Shown piece after piece: positions 16,417-24,640 of a stretch of 64,000 nt of DNA; the first letter of the stretch is position 1, and each line of letters begins with the position of its first letter. A program made the position numbers and the translations under genes. Below the pieces are notes generated by a model. It was not told the DNA's origin, ran no database searches, and saw only the letters and a program-made list of their open reading frames with translations. Source of the stretch: JAUZOB01 sp963692465 (GTDB taxonomy: Bacteria > Bacteroidota > Bacteroidia > Bacteroidales > Prolixibacteraceae); the NCBI GenBank assembly GCA_963692465.1, contig OY829943.1, forward strand, positions 1,116,001-1,180,000, written 5' to 3'.

Positions 16417-17661
16417 TTAGTTTTCAGTTCTGAATTCATTATTAAAATAAGTCAGGACAGCCTGACCCAGGCGAACAAAATAATCACGTTGAGAATAAGC
16501 TGTAACTCCATTTTTATCAACATAACCATTCTTCCCCTGTGCATGGAGATACTGATGTGCTGCGACTACACAGGCGCCTTCATATCCAATGCGATTTAAT
16601 TCTTCGGTAAGAGGTTGCCGTCCTCTACAAGAAACAACAAGGGGTTGTAAATCGGGAGTATTGTGTTCTGTTCCAAACAAAACTACAAAATTTTTATCAT
16701 GAAAAAAGTGGACAAAATCGCTCAGTACAGACAAACTATTTCGTCCCGGAATCAGTTCAATACAATAGATCCCTTTGTGGACAAGAGAAGCCGCCATTTT
16801 TTCCCAGTCAGCTTCAAATTCCGTAAACTTTCCATTTTTATCATCGAGCAAAACAGGGTAGCAAGGAATACCGCCCCCGTTCAGAATTAATTGCTGTATT
16901 TCTTCAAGACTATAAAAAGCCTGGTCTTCTTCCGCGACAAAAGCAGGTCCATCGGCTTTCAGCAAAGCTGACCGAATTTCATTTTCCACTACCGCCAAGT
17001 CGTCCAGATTCAATTTCAATCCTTTTCGTCCCATCAAGAGAGCCAGTGCATCATGCCGATCTTCTTCCCTGGAATACGCATTGTAAATTAATTCTCTTAA
17101 CGCTTTAGCAATATGGCGTTCACGGACTAATTCGCGGGCAAAACGAGACTTAACCGTTAAGTAGTCTATATGACCCGGAACGCCGGCCGCCAAAAGGAAG
17201 AGATTGAGCAGGCGGATCATCTCCTTAGCCTGCGCATTACTTCCCTCTTTTAGCTGCAATAGCCGTTGCGAATCTTCATCATTAAAAAGGACCGGATAGG
17301 AAAGTCCTTTCCCGCTAAAGTAAGTTCTTCCCGGATTATTCGGGTCATTTACTTTAACGCCGGCAGCTTGAAGATCTTTTTGCAAGGCCATAAATTCAAT
17401 ATTAAAAAGAGGGAAAACTTTACTTTTTAAAGCTTCCGTATTGAACTCTCCATAGCCGTCAGTAACGTAAAAGTCGTTAATGCCAAGCACGGAGACTTTT
17501 TCATTTCTCGCCATCTCAAGAGCCTGTGGAATTGACGAAAAAGAACTAAAAGAATAAGGGGTATGAATATGCCCGTTGACCAAAGGAAATGGAGGATTCT
17601 CTTTTAGGGAGAATTTTTCGAATAAGGTCTTTTCATTAGGAAAATTGGATAGAAAACTCAT
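16417..17661 (-). CDS. PHP-domain metal-dependent hydrolase-like protein
   Basis: The protein has 415 residues when started at ATG 17661 (MSFLSNFPNEK); the open frame extends nine codons further but without a better start. NGHIHTPYSFSSFSS near residue 40 is the HxH metal motif of PHP domains, and FGTEHNTPD near the C-terminus supplies a later histidine. Between them is an insertion of about 200 mostly helical residues. PHP enzymes usually hydrolyse phosphate esters with two or three metal ions. Its position between a 2-oxoacid dehydrogenase E1 and two sugar-phosphate dehydrogenases suggests a small-molecule role in the same pathway, but the substrate is unknown. Confidence 0.72.
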   Translation of the reverse strand: MSFLSNFPNEKTLFEKFSLKENPPFPLVNGHIHTPYSFSSFSSIPQALEMARNEKVSVLGINDFYVTDGYGEFNTEALKSKVFPLFNIEFMALQKDLQAAGVKVNDPNNPGRTYFSGKGLSYPVLFNDEDSQRLLQLKEGSNAQAKEMIRLLNLFLLAAGVPGHIDYLTVKSRFARELVRERHIAKALRELIYNAYSREEDRHDALALLMGRKGLKLNLDDLAVVENEIRSALLKADGPAFVAEEDQAFYSLEEIQQLILNGGGIPCYPVLLDDKNGKFTEFEADWEKMAASLVHKGIYCIELIPGRNSLSVLSDFVHFFHDKNFVVLFGTEHNTPDLQPLVVSCRGRQPLTEELNRIGYEGACVVAAHQYLHAQGKNGYVDKNGVTAYSQRDYFVRLGQAVLTYFNNEFRTEN

Positions 17662-17761
17662 AGTTAGTATTAAATAGTCAGTTAACAATCTACAATGGAC
17701 AGATCATCTTCAACCATAAAACAATAAAATCATGATGTTGAAAATTAAGTCAAAGAGAATA

Positions 17762-17796
17762 AATCCCGGAGAATAAAGATAACATTCTCCGGGATT
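17762..17796 (-). terminator. Strong hairpin between E1 and PHP genes
   Basis: A perfect 13-bp stem (17762-17774 with 17784-17796) with a 9-nt loop lies 12 nt after the E1 stop on the minus strand. The downstream minus-strand sequence is T-rich but interrupted. It may be a partial terminator or an RNA-stabilising element that separates expression of the dehydrogenase complex from the three downstream genes. Confidence 0.55.
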
Positions 17797-17807
17797 AAAA
17801 GTAATCG

Positions 17808-20276
17808 TTAAATACCCAATTTATTTCTACGAATTTGTTCGTTGGTCGTGAAATTGCTTTTGGGAGTATATCCCGGGATTGGAACGATTCGTTCATGAAT
17901 CGCGTCAACAATCCAATCCGGTTGCGGGAAGAAATAATCCTCAAGTTCATGAGCCGGAGTAATCCAGTTTCTTGAACCGACCACAACAGGGGGGGCATCA
18001 AGATAATCAAAAGCAAGTTCGGTAATTGTCTGTGCCATTTCTTTCAGAAACGAGCCTCGGGAAGAGGCATCACTGGTCAGCACGATACGCCCGGTTTTCT
18101 TAACCGACTCAATAACCGGTTCATAATTAAACGGCACTAATGAACGAGCATCAATTAATTCGACACTCATTCCATATTTTTGTTCAAGAATATCAGCAGC
18201 TTCTATAGCACGGTAAAGCGTTGCTCCGATACTTAGTATCGTAACATCTTTCCCCTTTCTTTTTATATCAGGTTCACCGATCGGGAGCTCATAATATCCT
18301 TCGGGGACTCCACCTTCATGGAACATTTCACCTTTATCGTAAATACGCTGACTTTCAAAGAATATTACCGGATCAGTTCCCTGAAGAGCACTATTCATAA
18401 GTCCTTTGGCATCATAGGGAGTTGCAGGGAAGACCACTTTCAGTCCCGGAATATGAGTACATAATGAGGACCAATCCTGAGAATGCTGGGCCCCGTATTT
18501 AGAACCGACAGAGACACGAACCACAACCGGCATCTTAATAACATTACCACTCATGGCTTGCCATTTGGGCATCTGGTTAAAAATTTCATCGCCACAACGG
18601 CCAAGGAAATCACAATACATGATTTCGGGTATTACTCTTCCGCCACACATGGCGTAACCAATAGCCGTACCGATAATCGAAGCTTCCGAAATAGGTGAAT
18701 TAAAAAGCCGATGATACGGAAGAGCTTCTGTCAGCCCCCTGTAAACAGCGAATGCTCCACCCCAGTCCCGATTTTCTTCACCATAAGCGACCAAAGAAGG
18801 GTCTTTATAAAAACGGTCAACAATAGCCTCAAAGATCCCGTCACGCAGTTGATATTGTTTTACTTTGGAAAAAGGCTTTCCCGAAGCATCGAACATGAAG
18901 CGTTCCTTTTTGGCAATAGCCTGTACTCTCGGATTTTCAGCCATGGGATGATTAACTTCCGGTTTGCGGTCATCCATTCGGTCCATTGATCCGTTTGAGA
19001 ACATCATATTCCCAATTGTTTCGGGGTATTCTTCAAGATTCAAAACCGGAGAAACGACCGGATCAATAGCCAACTTCAAGGTTGATACCATCAAAGCAGT
19101 TATATCACTTCGCATTTGATCAAGTTCTTCCTGCGTTGCAATTTTATTCTTAACCAATTCTCCGCCAAACCAATTGATTGAATCAATTTTTTCCCAGGCT
19201 TCAACTTCTTCTTTGGTCCGATAAGAAGACGCATCCGAAGGTGAATGCCCGCTATAACGATAAGTCAATACGTCCAGTAACACCGGACCGCCTCCTTTTT
19301 CAATGATTTTTCTTTTACGGCGATAAGCATCAATAACAGCGAGCGGATTATATCCGTCAACACGTTCGGCATGCATTTGTTCGGGATTAACGCCAGCGCC
19401 TATTCTTGCTGCCATTCCATAGCCCATGGTTTCGCCGTCAGTCTGTCCACCCATGCCGTACTGGTTATTCATGATATTAATAATAACCGGCAAGCCTCCT
19501 TTGTGATCATCATCCCAAAGTTTCTTAAACTGATCCATTGCTGAGAAAGTCAGTCCTTCCCATACCGGACCACAAGCCATCGAGGCATCACCAAGATTGG
19601 CAACAACTAATCCCTTTTTACGGTTTATCTTTTTATAAAGAGCTGCACCGACGGCAATGTCTCCCGAACCTCCGACGATGGCATTGTTGGGATAAACCCC
19701 AAACGGAGTGAAGAATGCATGCATAGAGCCGCCTAACCCGCGATTAAATCCGGTTTTCCGGGCAAAGACCTCGGCAAGAGTTCCATAAAGGAAGAAATGA
19801 ATAGCAAGATCTTTGGTCGATTTAGCCTTATAGCCCAACAATGGTTTAAGGGTATCTCCACCAAAATGATTCTCCATCACTTCTTTCAACTGACTGTCGG
19901 ATAGTTTTTCAATAGCCGAAAGACCTTTGGCGAGTATCTCTCCATGACTCCGATGTGAGCCGAAAATAAAGTCGTCCGTGTCGAGTGTGAAAGCCATTCC
20001 GACAGCGGCAGCTTCCTGTCCAACCGAAAGATGTGCAGGTCCAGGATGGTTATAGGCAACGCCTTCAAATTCCCCGGTTGTTTTAATCAGACTGATCATC
20101 GTCTCAAACTCACGGATGATAGACATGTCACGATAAATATGAAGAAGCTCGTCTTTGGTAAAATTAGCTTTCTCTTCTTCAACGGTTTTATGATATTGAT
20201 TGACAGGAATTGGGCTGAATTCAATAAAGCCCGAGGCCCTTACCTCTTTGGGATCAACAAATTGTTTCTTGGGCAT
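17808..20276 (-). CDS. 2-oxoacid dehydrogenase E1, fused alpha and beta subunits
   Basis: This 822-residue thiamine-diphosphate enzyme decarboxylates a 2-oxo acid and passes the acyl group to the lipoyl E2. The alpha module (about 40-400) has HLSVGQEAAAVG, GSHRSHG, GGSMH and the ThDP motif, here GDA at 229-231 with NN at 270-271. The beta module (about 475-800) includes YGEENRDWGG, ISEASIIGTAIGYA and AQHSQDWSS. Such fusions are common in Bacteroidota and are usually annotated as branched-chain or acetoin-type. The GDA instead of GDG, and an insertion in the ThDP motif, are unusual. E3 and E2 are encoded upstream in the same operon. The substrate is not defined by sequence. Confidence 0.9.
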   Translation of the reverse strand: MPKKQFVDPKEVRASGFIEFSPIPVNQYHKTVEEEKANFTKDELLHIYRDMSIIREFETMISLIKTTGEFEGVAYNHPGPAHLSVGQEAAAVGMAFTLDTDDFIFGSHRSHGEILAKGLSAIEKLSDSQLKEVMENHFGGDTLKPLLGYKAKSTKDLAIHFFLYGTLAEVFARKTGFNRGLGGSMHAFFTPFGVYPNNAIVGGSGDIAVGAALYKKINRKKGLVVANLGDASMACGPVWEGLTFSAMDQFKKLWDDDHKGGLPVIINIMNNQYGMGGQTDGETMGYGMAARIGAGVNPEQMHAERVDGYNPLAVIDAYRRKRKIIEKGGGPVLLDVLTYRYSGHSPSDASSYRTKEEVEAWEKIDSINWFGGELVKNKIATQEELDQMRSDITALMVSTLKLAIDPVVSPVLNLEEYPETIGNMMFSNGSMDRMDDRKPEVNHPMAENPRVQAIAKKERFMFDASGKPFSKVKQYQLRDGIFEAIVDRFYKDPSLVAYGEENRDWGGAFAVYRGLTEALPYHRLFNSPISEASIIGTAIGYAMCGGRVIPEIMYCDFLGRCGDEIFNQMPKWQAMSGNVIKMPVVVRVSVGSKYGAQHSQDWSSLCTHIPGLKVVFPATPYDAKGLMNSALQGTDPVIFFESQRIYDKGEMFHEGGVPEGYYELPIGEPDIKRKGKDVTILSIGATLYRAIEAADILEQKYGMSVELIDARSLVPFNYEPVIESVKKTGRIVLTSDASSRGSFLKEMAQTITELAFDYLDAPPVVVGSRNWITPAHELEDYFFPQPDWIVDAIHERIVPIPGYTPKSNFTTNEQIRRNKLGI

Positions 20277-20346
20277 GATATTTCACATTTATATTTTTAG
20301 ACAAAAAAGACAAAATTCAATGGCCGAAAACGGCTATAAAAAATAA

Positions 20347-20721
20347 TTAAACGATAGATTCCTTTGGCATATTTTGCAATTCTTCACGAATCAACTTAGC
20401 AACATCTTCTGCAAGATTATAAGTGTGTTCAAAATCCCCCTTGTTGATATAATTCAAATCGGAAGCACGATGAAGTTGCGAACGCAAAGACACACAAGCA
20501 TTCTGAGCCCGGCGGAAACATTTGGCACTATCTTTTTCTTCGTGCTCTTCGATCCCCTCTGCTACTTTATCCATAATAGCTCCGGAGGAATCACGGACCT
20601 GAGAAGAAAGTTTAAGATCCTTGCTAAAAAGATCCTTTTTGGTTAAAGAAGCAACGAGTTTACACAATTCACGAGCCTTTTGCCAGGCAATATGCTCTTC
20701 AAAACGATTTTGATTATTCAT
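20347..20721 (-). CDS. Four-helix-bundle protein (23S rRNA intervening-sequence protein family)
   Basis: The 124-residue cytoplasmic protein is predicted to be entirely helical and resembles the four-helix-bundle family first noted inside 23S rRNA intervening sequences. Typical parts are HIAWQKARELCKLV at the N-terminus and SSQVRDSSGAIMDKVAEGIEE in the middle, where members carry a conserved SSxxRxSxxIxxNIAEG-like pattern. Members form oligomeric bundles, and no enzymatic activity is known. It lies 21 bp from the E3 gene and 70 bp from E1, inside the 2-oxoacid dehydrogenase operon and not near any rRNA. Its role there is unknown. Confidence 0.85.
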   Translation of the reverse strand: MNNQNRFEEHIAWQKARELCKLVASLTKKDLFSKDLKLSSQVRDSSGAIMDKVAEGIEEHEEKDSAKCFRRAQNACVSLRSQLHRASDLNYINKGDFEHTYNLAEDVAKLIREELQNMPKESIV

Positions 20722-20742
20722 AGTAATCCTCTTTAATACATT

Positions 20743-22101
20743 TTAAAAACTAAAAATCGTTTCACGAATAATTTCACTGACCGTGGGATGAGGGAAAATA
20801 ATCTTCTGTACCTCTTCGATACGCATCTCATTTTCAATCATGATTCCTGCCCCATAAATCATTTCGGAGCAAGAGCCTCCAATCATGTGAACCCCAAGCA
20901 CCTCATGGTATTTAGTGCCCGTGATAATCTTACAGAAACCGCTTTTACCTTCGTTTTCAGCAACAAACCGCCCGGCATACTGCATGGGCAACACGCTGAC
21001 GCGATAGTCGATCCCTTGATCTTTAGCTTGTTTTTCGGTAAGTCCGACTCCTGCAATCTCCGGGTGGGTATAAACGACGCCGGGTATAGCATTGTACCGC
21101 ATCGTGTCTTTGATCCCAAGAATATGATTAACGGCAACCTCCCCTTCCCGACTGGCGGTGTGGGCAAGCAATGAAAAGCCGGTAATATCTCCGCAGGCAT
21201 AAACGCCGGGGATGTTGGTCATACAATGAGCATCGGTTTTTACTCCGCGGGGAGAAAATTCCACTCCTATATTTTCAAGGCCTAACCCCTGAACATTGGG
21301 TCGGCGTCCAACACTGATCAATACTTCATCGCCTTCAACCGTAAAGGTCTCACCATTTTCTTCGTAAAAGACTTTCTTTTTGTCAAGTTTAACAACTTTG
21401 GCTGAAAGATGATAGGCAATTCCTCTTTTAGTAAATTCATCCCGAAGGGCTTTGGCGATCTGCTCATCAATACCAGTAAGAATTTCAGGAAGCATCTCAA
21501 TAACAACCACCTGAGTTCCTAAAGCATTAAAGAAATCTGCAAATTCGGTACCAATAACTCCTCCTCCTACAATAACCAGTTTGGAGGGCAAACTCTTAAG
21601 TTGAAGAATTTCACGATTTGTAACGATAACCTTCGGATCAAGTCCGAAGATCGGAGGAACAGACGCTTCCGAGCCAGTGCACACCAGTAAATTCTTGGCA
21701 ACAAACTCTTTCTGATCTGCTTCGAGGGTGATTAATCCCGCTTTTCTTCCTTTTATCAGGGCCTGAGCCATAACAACTTCTGCTTTGGCCTGTTTCATCT
21801 GCATTCCGACACCGGCAACCAGTTTGCGGACGACTTTGTCTTTTCGCTGCATGATAGCGGCAAAGTCAGCTTCGGGAGAAGCAACCTTTATCCCATATTT
21901 TGAAGCATCACGAACGGTCTCCAGCACCTTGGCCGAATTGAGTAACGTCTTGGTCGGGATACAACCTTCATTCAGACAAACACCCCCTAGGGCTCGTTTG
22001 TCGAAAATCACGACACTAAGCCCTTTCGAACCGGCCCGTTCTGCAGCAACGTATCCTGCTGGTCCTCCTCCTATGATGGCTATATCGTATATTTTATCCA
22101 T
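20743..22101 (-). CDS. lpdA: Dihydrolipoamide dehydrogenase (E3)
   Basis: This 452-residue flavoprotein re-oxidises the dihydrolipoyl group of E2 and reduces NAD. The FAD-binding GGGPAGY is at 11-17, the redox disulfide C42/C47 in GGVCLNEGCIPTK, the NAD-binding GGGVIGTEFA in the middle, the second FAD motif in YACGDITG, and the catalytic H438/E443 pair in FPHPTVSEII. Length and motifs are those of a complete enzyme. It is the second gene of the operon, 91 bp after E2, and most likely serves this complex, although E3 subunits can be shared between complexes. Confidence 0.95.
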   Translation of the reverse strand: MDKIYDIAIIGGGPAGYVAAERAGSKGLSVVIFDKRALGGVCLNEGCIPTKTLLNSAKVLETVRDASKYGIKVASPEADFAAIMQRKDKVVRKLVAGVGMQMKQAKAEVVMAQALIKGRKAGLITLEADQKEFVAKNLLVCTGSEASVPPIFGLDPKVIVTNREILQLKSLPSKLVIVGGGVIGTEFADFFNALGTQVVVIEMLPEILTGIDEQIAKALRDEFTKRGIAYHLSAKVVKLDKKKVFYEENGETFTVEGDEVLISVGRRPNVQGLGLENIGVEFSPRGVKTDAHCMTNIPGVYACGDITGFSLLAHTASREGEVAVNHILGIKDTMRYNAIPGVVYTHPEIAGVGLTEKQAKDQGIDYRVSVLPMQYAGRFVAENEGKSGFCKIITGTKYHEVLGVHMIGGSCSEMIYGAGIMIENEMRIEEVQKIIFPHPTVSEIIRETIFSF

Positions 22102-22192
22102 AGTTTTTTGATTTAGATTATTCGTTTTTCTGTCAGGTAATCAGCATCTTTTCCCTTCGGAATAAATGCTATAATAACATTGTGGTTTTTAG

Positions 22193-23518
22193 TTAAAGTT
22201 CAAAGGTTTCGATTTGGGTCTTAATTTCCCGAAGGAATAAGGTAGCTTCCCCTCCGTCAAGAGCCTGGTGATTATAAGTCAGTGATAACCCCATATAGGG
22301 AACAAAACCATAGACGCCACCGCCTAAATCGGCAGGACGGGGAATAATTGTACAAACACCAAGAATGGCCGCCTGTGGAAGATTAATAACCGGGGTAAAC
22401 ATCTCAACGCCATAATTACCAAGGTTTGATACCGTAAAAGAAGCCGCCTCCGGATTGAGTAATTCCGGATTCACATTGCCTTTGCGGCATTGTTCTGCCA
22501 ATTCTTTCATCTGAGAAGAAAGCCCTTCAATCGAAAGATCATCGGCATTACGAACAACCGGAACCATTAATCCACGGTCAGTATCGACTGCCAGTCCGAG
22601 GTGTACCTTATGAAAGTACTTCATCTGATCGCCAAGGAAATGACTATTAGCCTGAGGAAATTTCTTAAGAGCCCGAACAACAGCCATACAGACCAAATCA
22701 TTAATGGTAATGTTCTGTGCGATTGTTTCGGCTTCGAAATCCTTTTTAAACTTCTTACGCAAAGCCATTACCCGACGGGCATCAGCCCCCATATGATGGG
22801 TCAACTGAGCCGAATTCTGCAACGAAGTGTACATCGCCTTGGCAATAAGCTTACGAATATTCGGCAATTTCCGAATTTCAAAGTCCTGTGCATAAACCTG
22901 ATTTCTGGGGGCAAGATCCGAAGACGTTATTTGCCCTCCGGGACCCGATCCTTCCGCTTTGGGAGCAAGGTCTTCCTTCTTAATCATTTCACGGGCAAGG
23001 GAGGTAATCCGGGGATTAGTCAGCGAAGCTGCAGCTACATCCCGATCAATAATTCTTGCTCCGGGCCCGGTTCCTTTAATACCGGCCAAATCAAGTCCCT
23101 TCGTCTCGGCTGAGACTTTTGCTCTTGGAGAGGCAAAAACCCGACCATCTTCGCGTTCAACGGGAACTTCAGCAGATACAACCGGAGAAACCGCCTGCGG
23201 TTCCGAAACTACTTCTTCTTGTTTACCTGTCGATGTTTCATCGACAGTGTCATGCGGGCGAAAAGGCTCGATATCTTCTCCGGGAGAACCAATAACGGCC
23301 ACATTCATAAGAACGGGAACCTCATCTCCTTCCCCGAAGAAAATCTCGAGCAGCACACCATCTTCTTTCGCTTCTTCTTCAAACGATGCCTTATCTGTTT
23401 CATAAGAAAACAGCACATCTCCTTTTTTTACTGTATCACCTTTTTGCTTATTCCAACTTCCGATGATACAAGTTTCAACCGACTGCCCTTGTCTGGGCAT
23501 TATTACCGGAACTGCCAT
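22193..23518 (-). CDS. 2-oxoacid dehydrogenase E2, lipoyl acyltransferase
   Basis: This 441-residue protein is the core of the complex. The lipoyl domain spans about 1-80 with the lipoylated lysine K43 in YETDKASF. A proline/valine/glutamate-rich linker follows. Two peripheral-subunit-binding domains are visible, at about 128-161 (FASPRAKVSAE... GTGPGARI) and 169-202 (NPRITSLARE... GSGPGGQI), where one is usual. The acyltransferase domain occupies about 215-441 and ends with the catalytic H417 and D421-G422 in NHQALDGGEA. It is the first gene of the operon and diverges from the GntR gene. The acyl group it carries is not evident from sequence. Confidence 0.93.
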   Translation of the reverse strand: MAVPVIMPRQGQSVETCIIGSWNKQKGDTVKKGDVLFSYETDKASFEEEAKEDGVLLEIFFGEGDEVPVLMNVAVIGSPGEDIEPFRPHDTVDETSTGKQEEVVSEPQAVSPVVSAEVPVEREDGRVFASPRAKVSAETKGLDLAGIKGTGPGARIIDRDVAAASLTNPRITSLAREMIKKEDLAPKAEGSGPGGQITSSDLAPRNQVYAQDFEIRKLPNIRKLIAKAMYTSLQNSAQLTHHMGADARRVMALRKKFKKDFEAETIAQNITINDLVCMAVVRALKKFPQANSHFLGDQMKYFHKVHLGLAVDTDRGLMVPVVRNADDLSIEGLSSQMKELAEQCRKGNVNPELLNPEAASFTVSNLGNYGVEMFTPVINLPQAAILGVCTIIPRPADLGGGVYGFVPYMGLSLTYNHQALDGGEATLFLREIKTQIETFEL

Positions 23519-23539
23519 ATCATTTCATTTTATTTTACT

Positions 23540-23551
23540 TGTATATATACA
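23540..23551. promoter_or_regulatory. Operator-like palindrome TGTATATATACA near the E2 start
   Basis: This perfect 12-bp palindrome lies 22 bp upstream of the E2 ATG. A possible minus-strand promoter sits just beyond it (TTG at 23597-23599, 21 bp, TAGTATTG at 23568-23575), which would place the palindrome just after the start of transcription. It resembles the TTGTATATACAA-type sites of HutC-like GntR regulators. Confidence 0.5.
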
Positions 23552-23602
23552 TTAACACAACTTATTTCAATACTAATTTTATACTACCTTATTTTTCAAT
23601 GC

Positions 23603-23634
23603 TTTTACAAATTTAAAAATCGAATGTTGTAAAA
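23603..23634. promoter_or_regulatory. Inverted repeat TTTTACAA / TTGTAAAA in the divergent intergenic region
   Basis: Eight-bp perfect arms at 23603-23610 and 23627-23634 are separated by 16 bp. They carry the same TACAA/TTGTA half sites as the two compact palindromes nearby and lie upstream of the possible E2 promoter, so they are probably additional binding sites for the divergent GntR protein. Confidence 0.4.
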
Positions 23635-23647
23635 CTATTATTTAATA

Positions 23648-23661
23648 CTTGTATTTACAAG
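23648..23661. promoter_or_regulatory. Operator-like palindrome CTTGTA-TT-TACAAG upstream of gntR
   Basis: Perfect 6-bp arms with a 2-bp centre match the usual shape of HutC-subfamily GntR operators. The site lies 23 bp upstream of the gntR -7 box, overlapping the region where -33 contacts are expected, which fits autorepression. Confidence 0.55.
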
Positions 23662-23683
23662 ATAAAAATAGATATTTTTTTAC

Positions 23684-23691
23684 TATATTTG
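23684..23691 (+). promoter_or_regulatory. -7 element (TATATTTG) of gntR
   Basis: An exact TAnnTTTG match lies 23 bp before the chosen ATG at 23715. Transcription starting near 23697 excludes the two more upstream start codons of the open frame. Confidence 0.5.
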
Positions 23692-23714
23692 ATATGATTT
23701 TTTTACAAAGAACA

Positions 23715-24434
23715 ATGATTTCAAAAAGCTCAAAAATTCCTCAATACCGAAAGCTGTACGAAATGCTTCGGAAACATATTACTTCCGGACACTATCCGGA
23801 AGGAGCATTACTTCCTTCTGAAAACGAGCTTTGCGCCATCCACGGAATGACCCGGCCAACGGTTCGTCAGGCACTGGACAAACTGGTAAAAGACGGATAC
23901 ATTATCAAGCATCAGGGGAAAGGATCTATTGTCAACAAGCTTCCTCACGACATTGGAATTCTTTCAATATACGGGACCAAATCGGCCATTGGCGGTGACT
24001 ATCTTAAAACACAGATCATTATCAAACCGCAAATACAGATCTGGGACTCTCCCTTCCCTTTTGAATTATCATCAATCGAACAAGAATCTGGATGCCTCTA
24101 CATGGAAAGACTTCGTCTGGTAAACGATGTTCCTGTTTTTTATGACATCAACCACATTCCCAATATTAATTTGTCGCGATTTACCAGCCGGAACTTCGAA
24201 AACCGTTCGCTATTCGATATCTTACGGGTTAATTACCAGATAGAAATTACCGGAGGAGAACAAAAAATACGAGCCATCAAGGCGGTAAAAGAGATTGCTT
24301 CGCCCTTAAAGGTAAAAGAGGGACATCCGATTCTCTATCTCGAACGAAAATTAAAAACCAACCGACCAGATTTCTGCATTTATTCAACAATCTACTTTAA
24401 TTCTACAGATCACGCTATCTGCGGAACATTTTGA
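23715..24434 (+). CDS. GntR-family transcriptional regulator with UTRA domain
   Basis: The 239-residue protein has an N-terminal winged helix (about 8-72) with QYRKLYEMLRKHI, LLPSENELC and RPTVRQALDKLVKDGYI, then a UTRA ligand-binding domain of the HutC/FarR subfamily (about 90-235) with YMERLRLVNDVPVFYDINHIP. Such regulators bind a sugar phosphate or organic acid and usually repress nearby genes until the ligand appears. The ATG at 23715 is preferred over upstream alternatives at 23649 (TTG) and 23694, because those overlap an operator or precede the likely transcription start. It diverges from the E2-to-MDR operon and shares its TTGTA/TACAA palindromes. Confidence 0.9.
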   Translation: MISKSSKIPQYRKLYEMLRKHITSGHYPEGALLPSENELCAIHGMTRPTVRQALDKLVKDGYIIKHQGKGSIVNKLPHDIGILSIYGTKSAIGGDYLKTQIIIKPQIQIWDSPFPFELSSIEQESGCLYMERLRLVNDVPVFYDINHIPNINLSRFTSRNFENRSLFDILRVNYQIEITGGEQKIRAIKAVKEIASPLKVKEGHPILYLERKLKTNRPDFCIYSTIYFNSTDHAICGTF

Positions 24435-24564
24435 TTACTACAAGATCTTTTAATATTTCTCTCTGATATGTTTCGATGGCTTTTTATGCACAAATTGAAA
24501 CATACAGCTCCAAATAATTAAATAAATTGTCAAAAAAAGGGAACTACGCTTAACTTATAACACC

Positions 24565-24601
24565 GACCAACGATATTTTTCCGATCTTTGGTCCGTTTTT
24601 T
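24565..24601 (+). terminator. Hairpin with T-tract between gntR and lysC
   Basis: The stem GACCAA / TTGGTC (24565-24570 with 24588-24593) extends after one mismatch by GAT/ATC and is followed by six T residues at 24596-24601. It is 130 bp after the gntR stop but only 39 bp before the lysC ATG. It can be the gntR terminator or an attenuator in the lysC leader. Confidence 0.55.
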
Positions 24602-24640
24602 AGTGTTTAAACCCTTAATTTTTAACAATTCTTATTTGAA

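Noticed and set aside
24435..24640. Lysine riboswitch upstream of lysC
   Set aside because: Only one hairpin with a T-run is present. The multi-helix junction and conserved sequences of the lysine riboswitch are not seen, and the gap is short.
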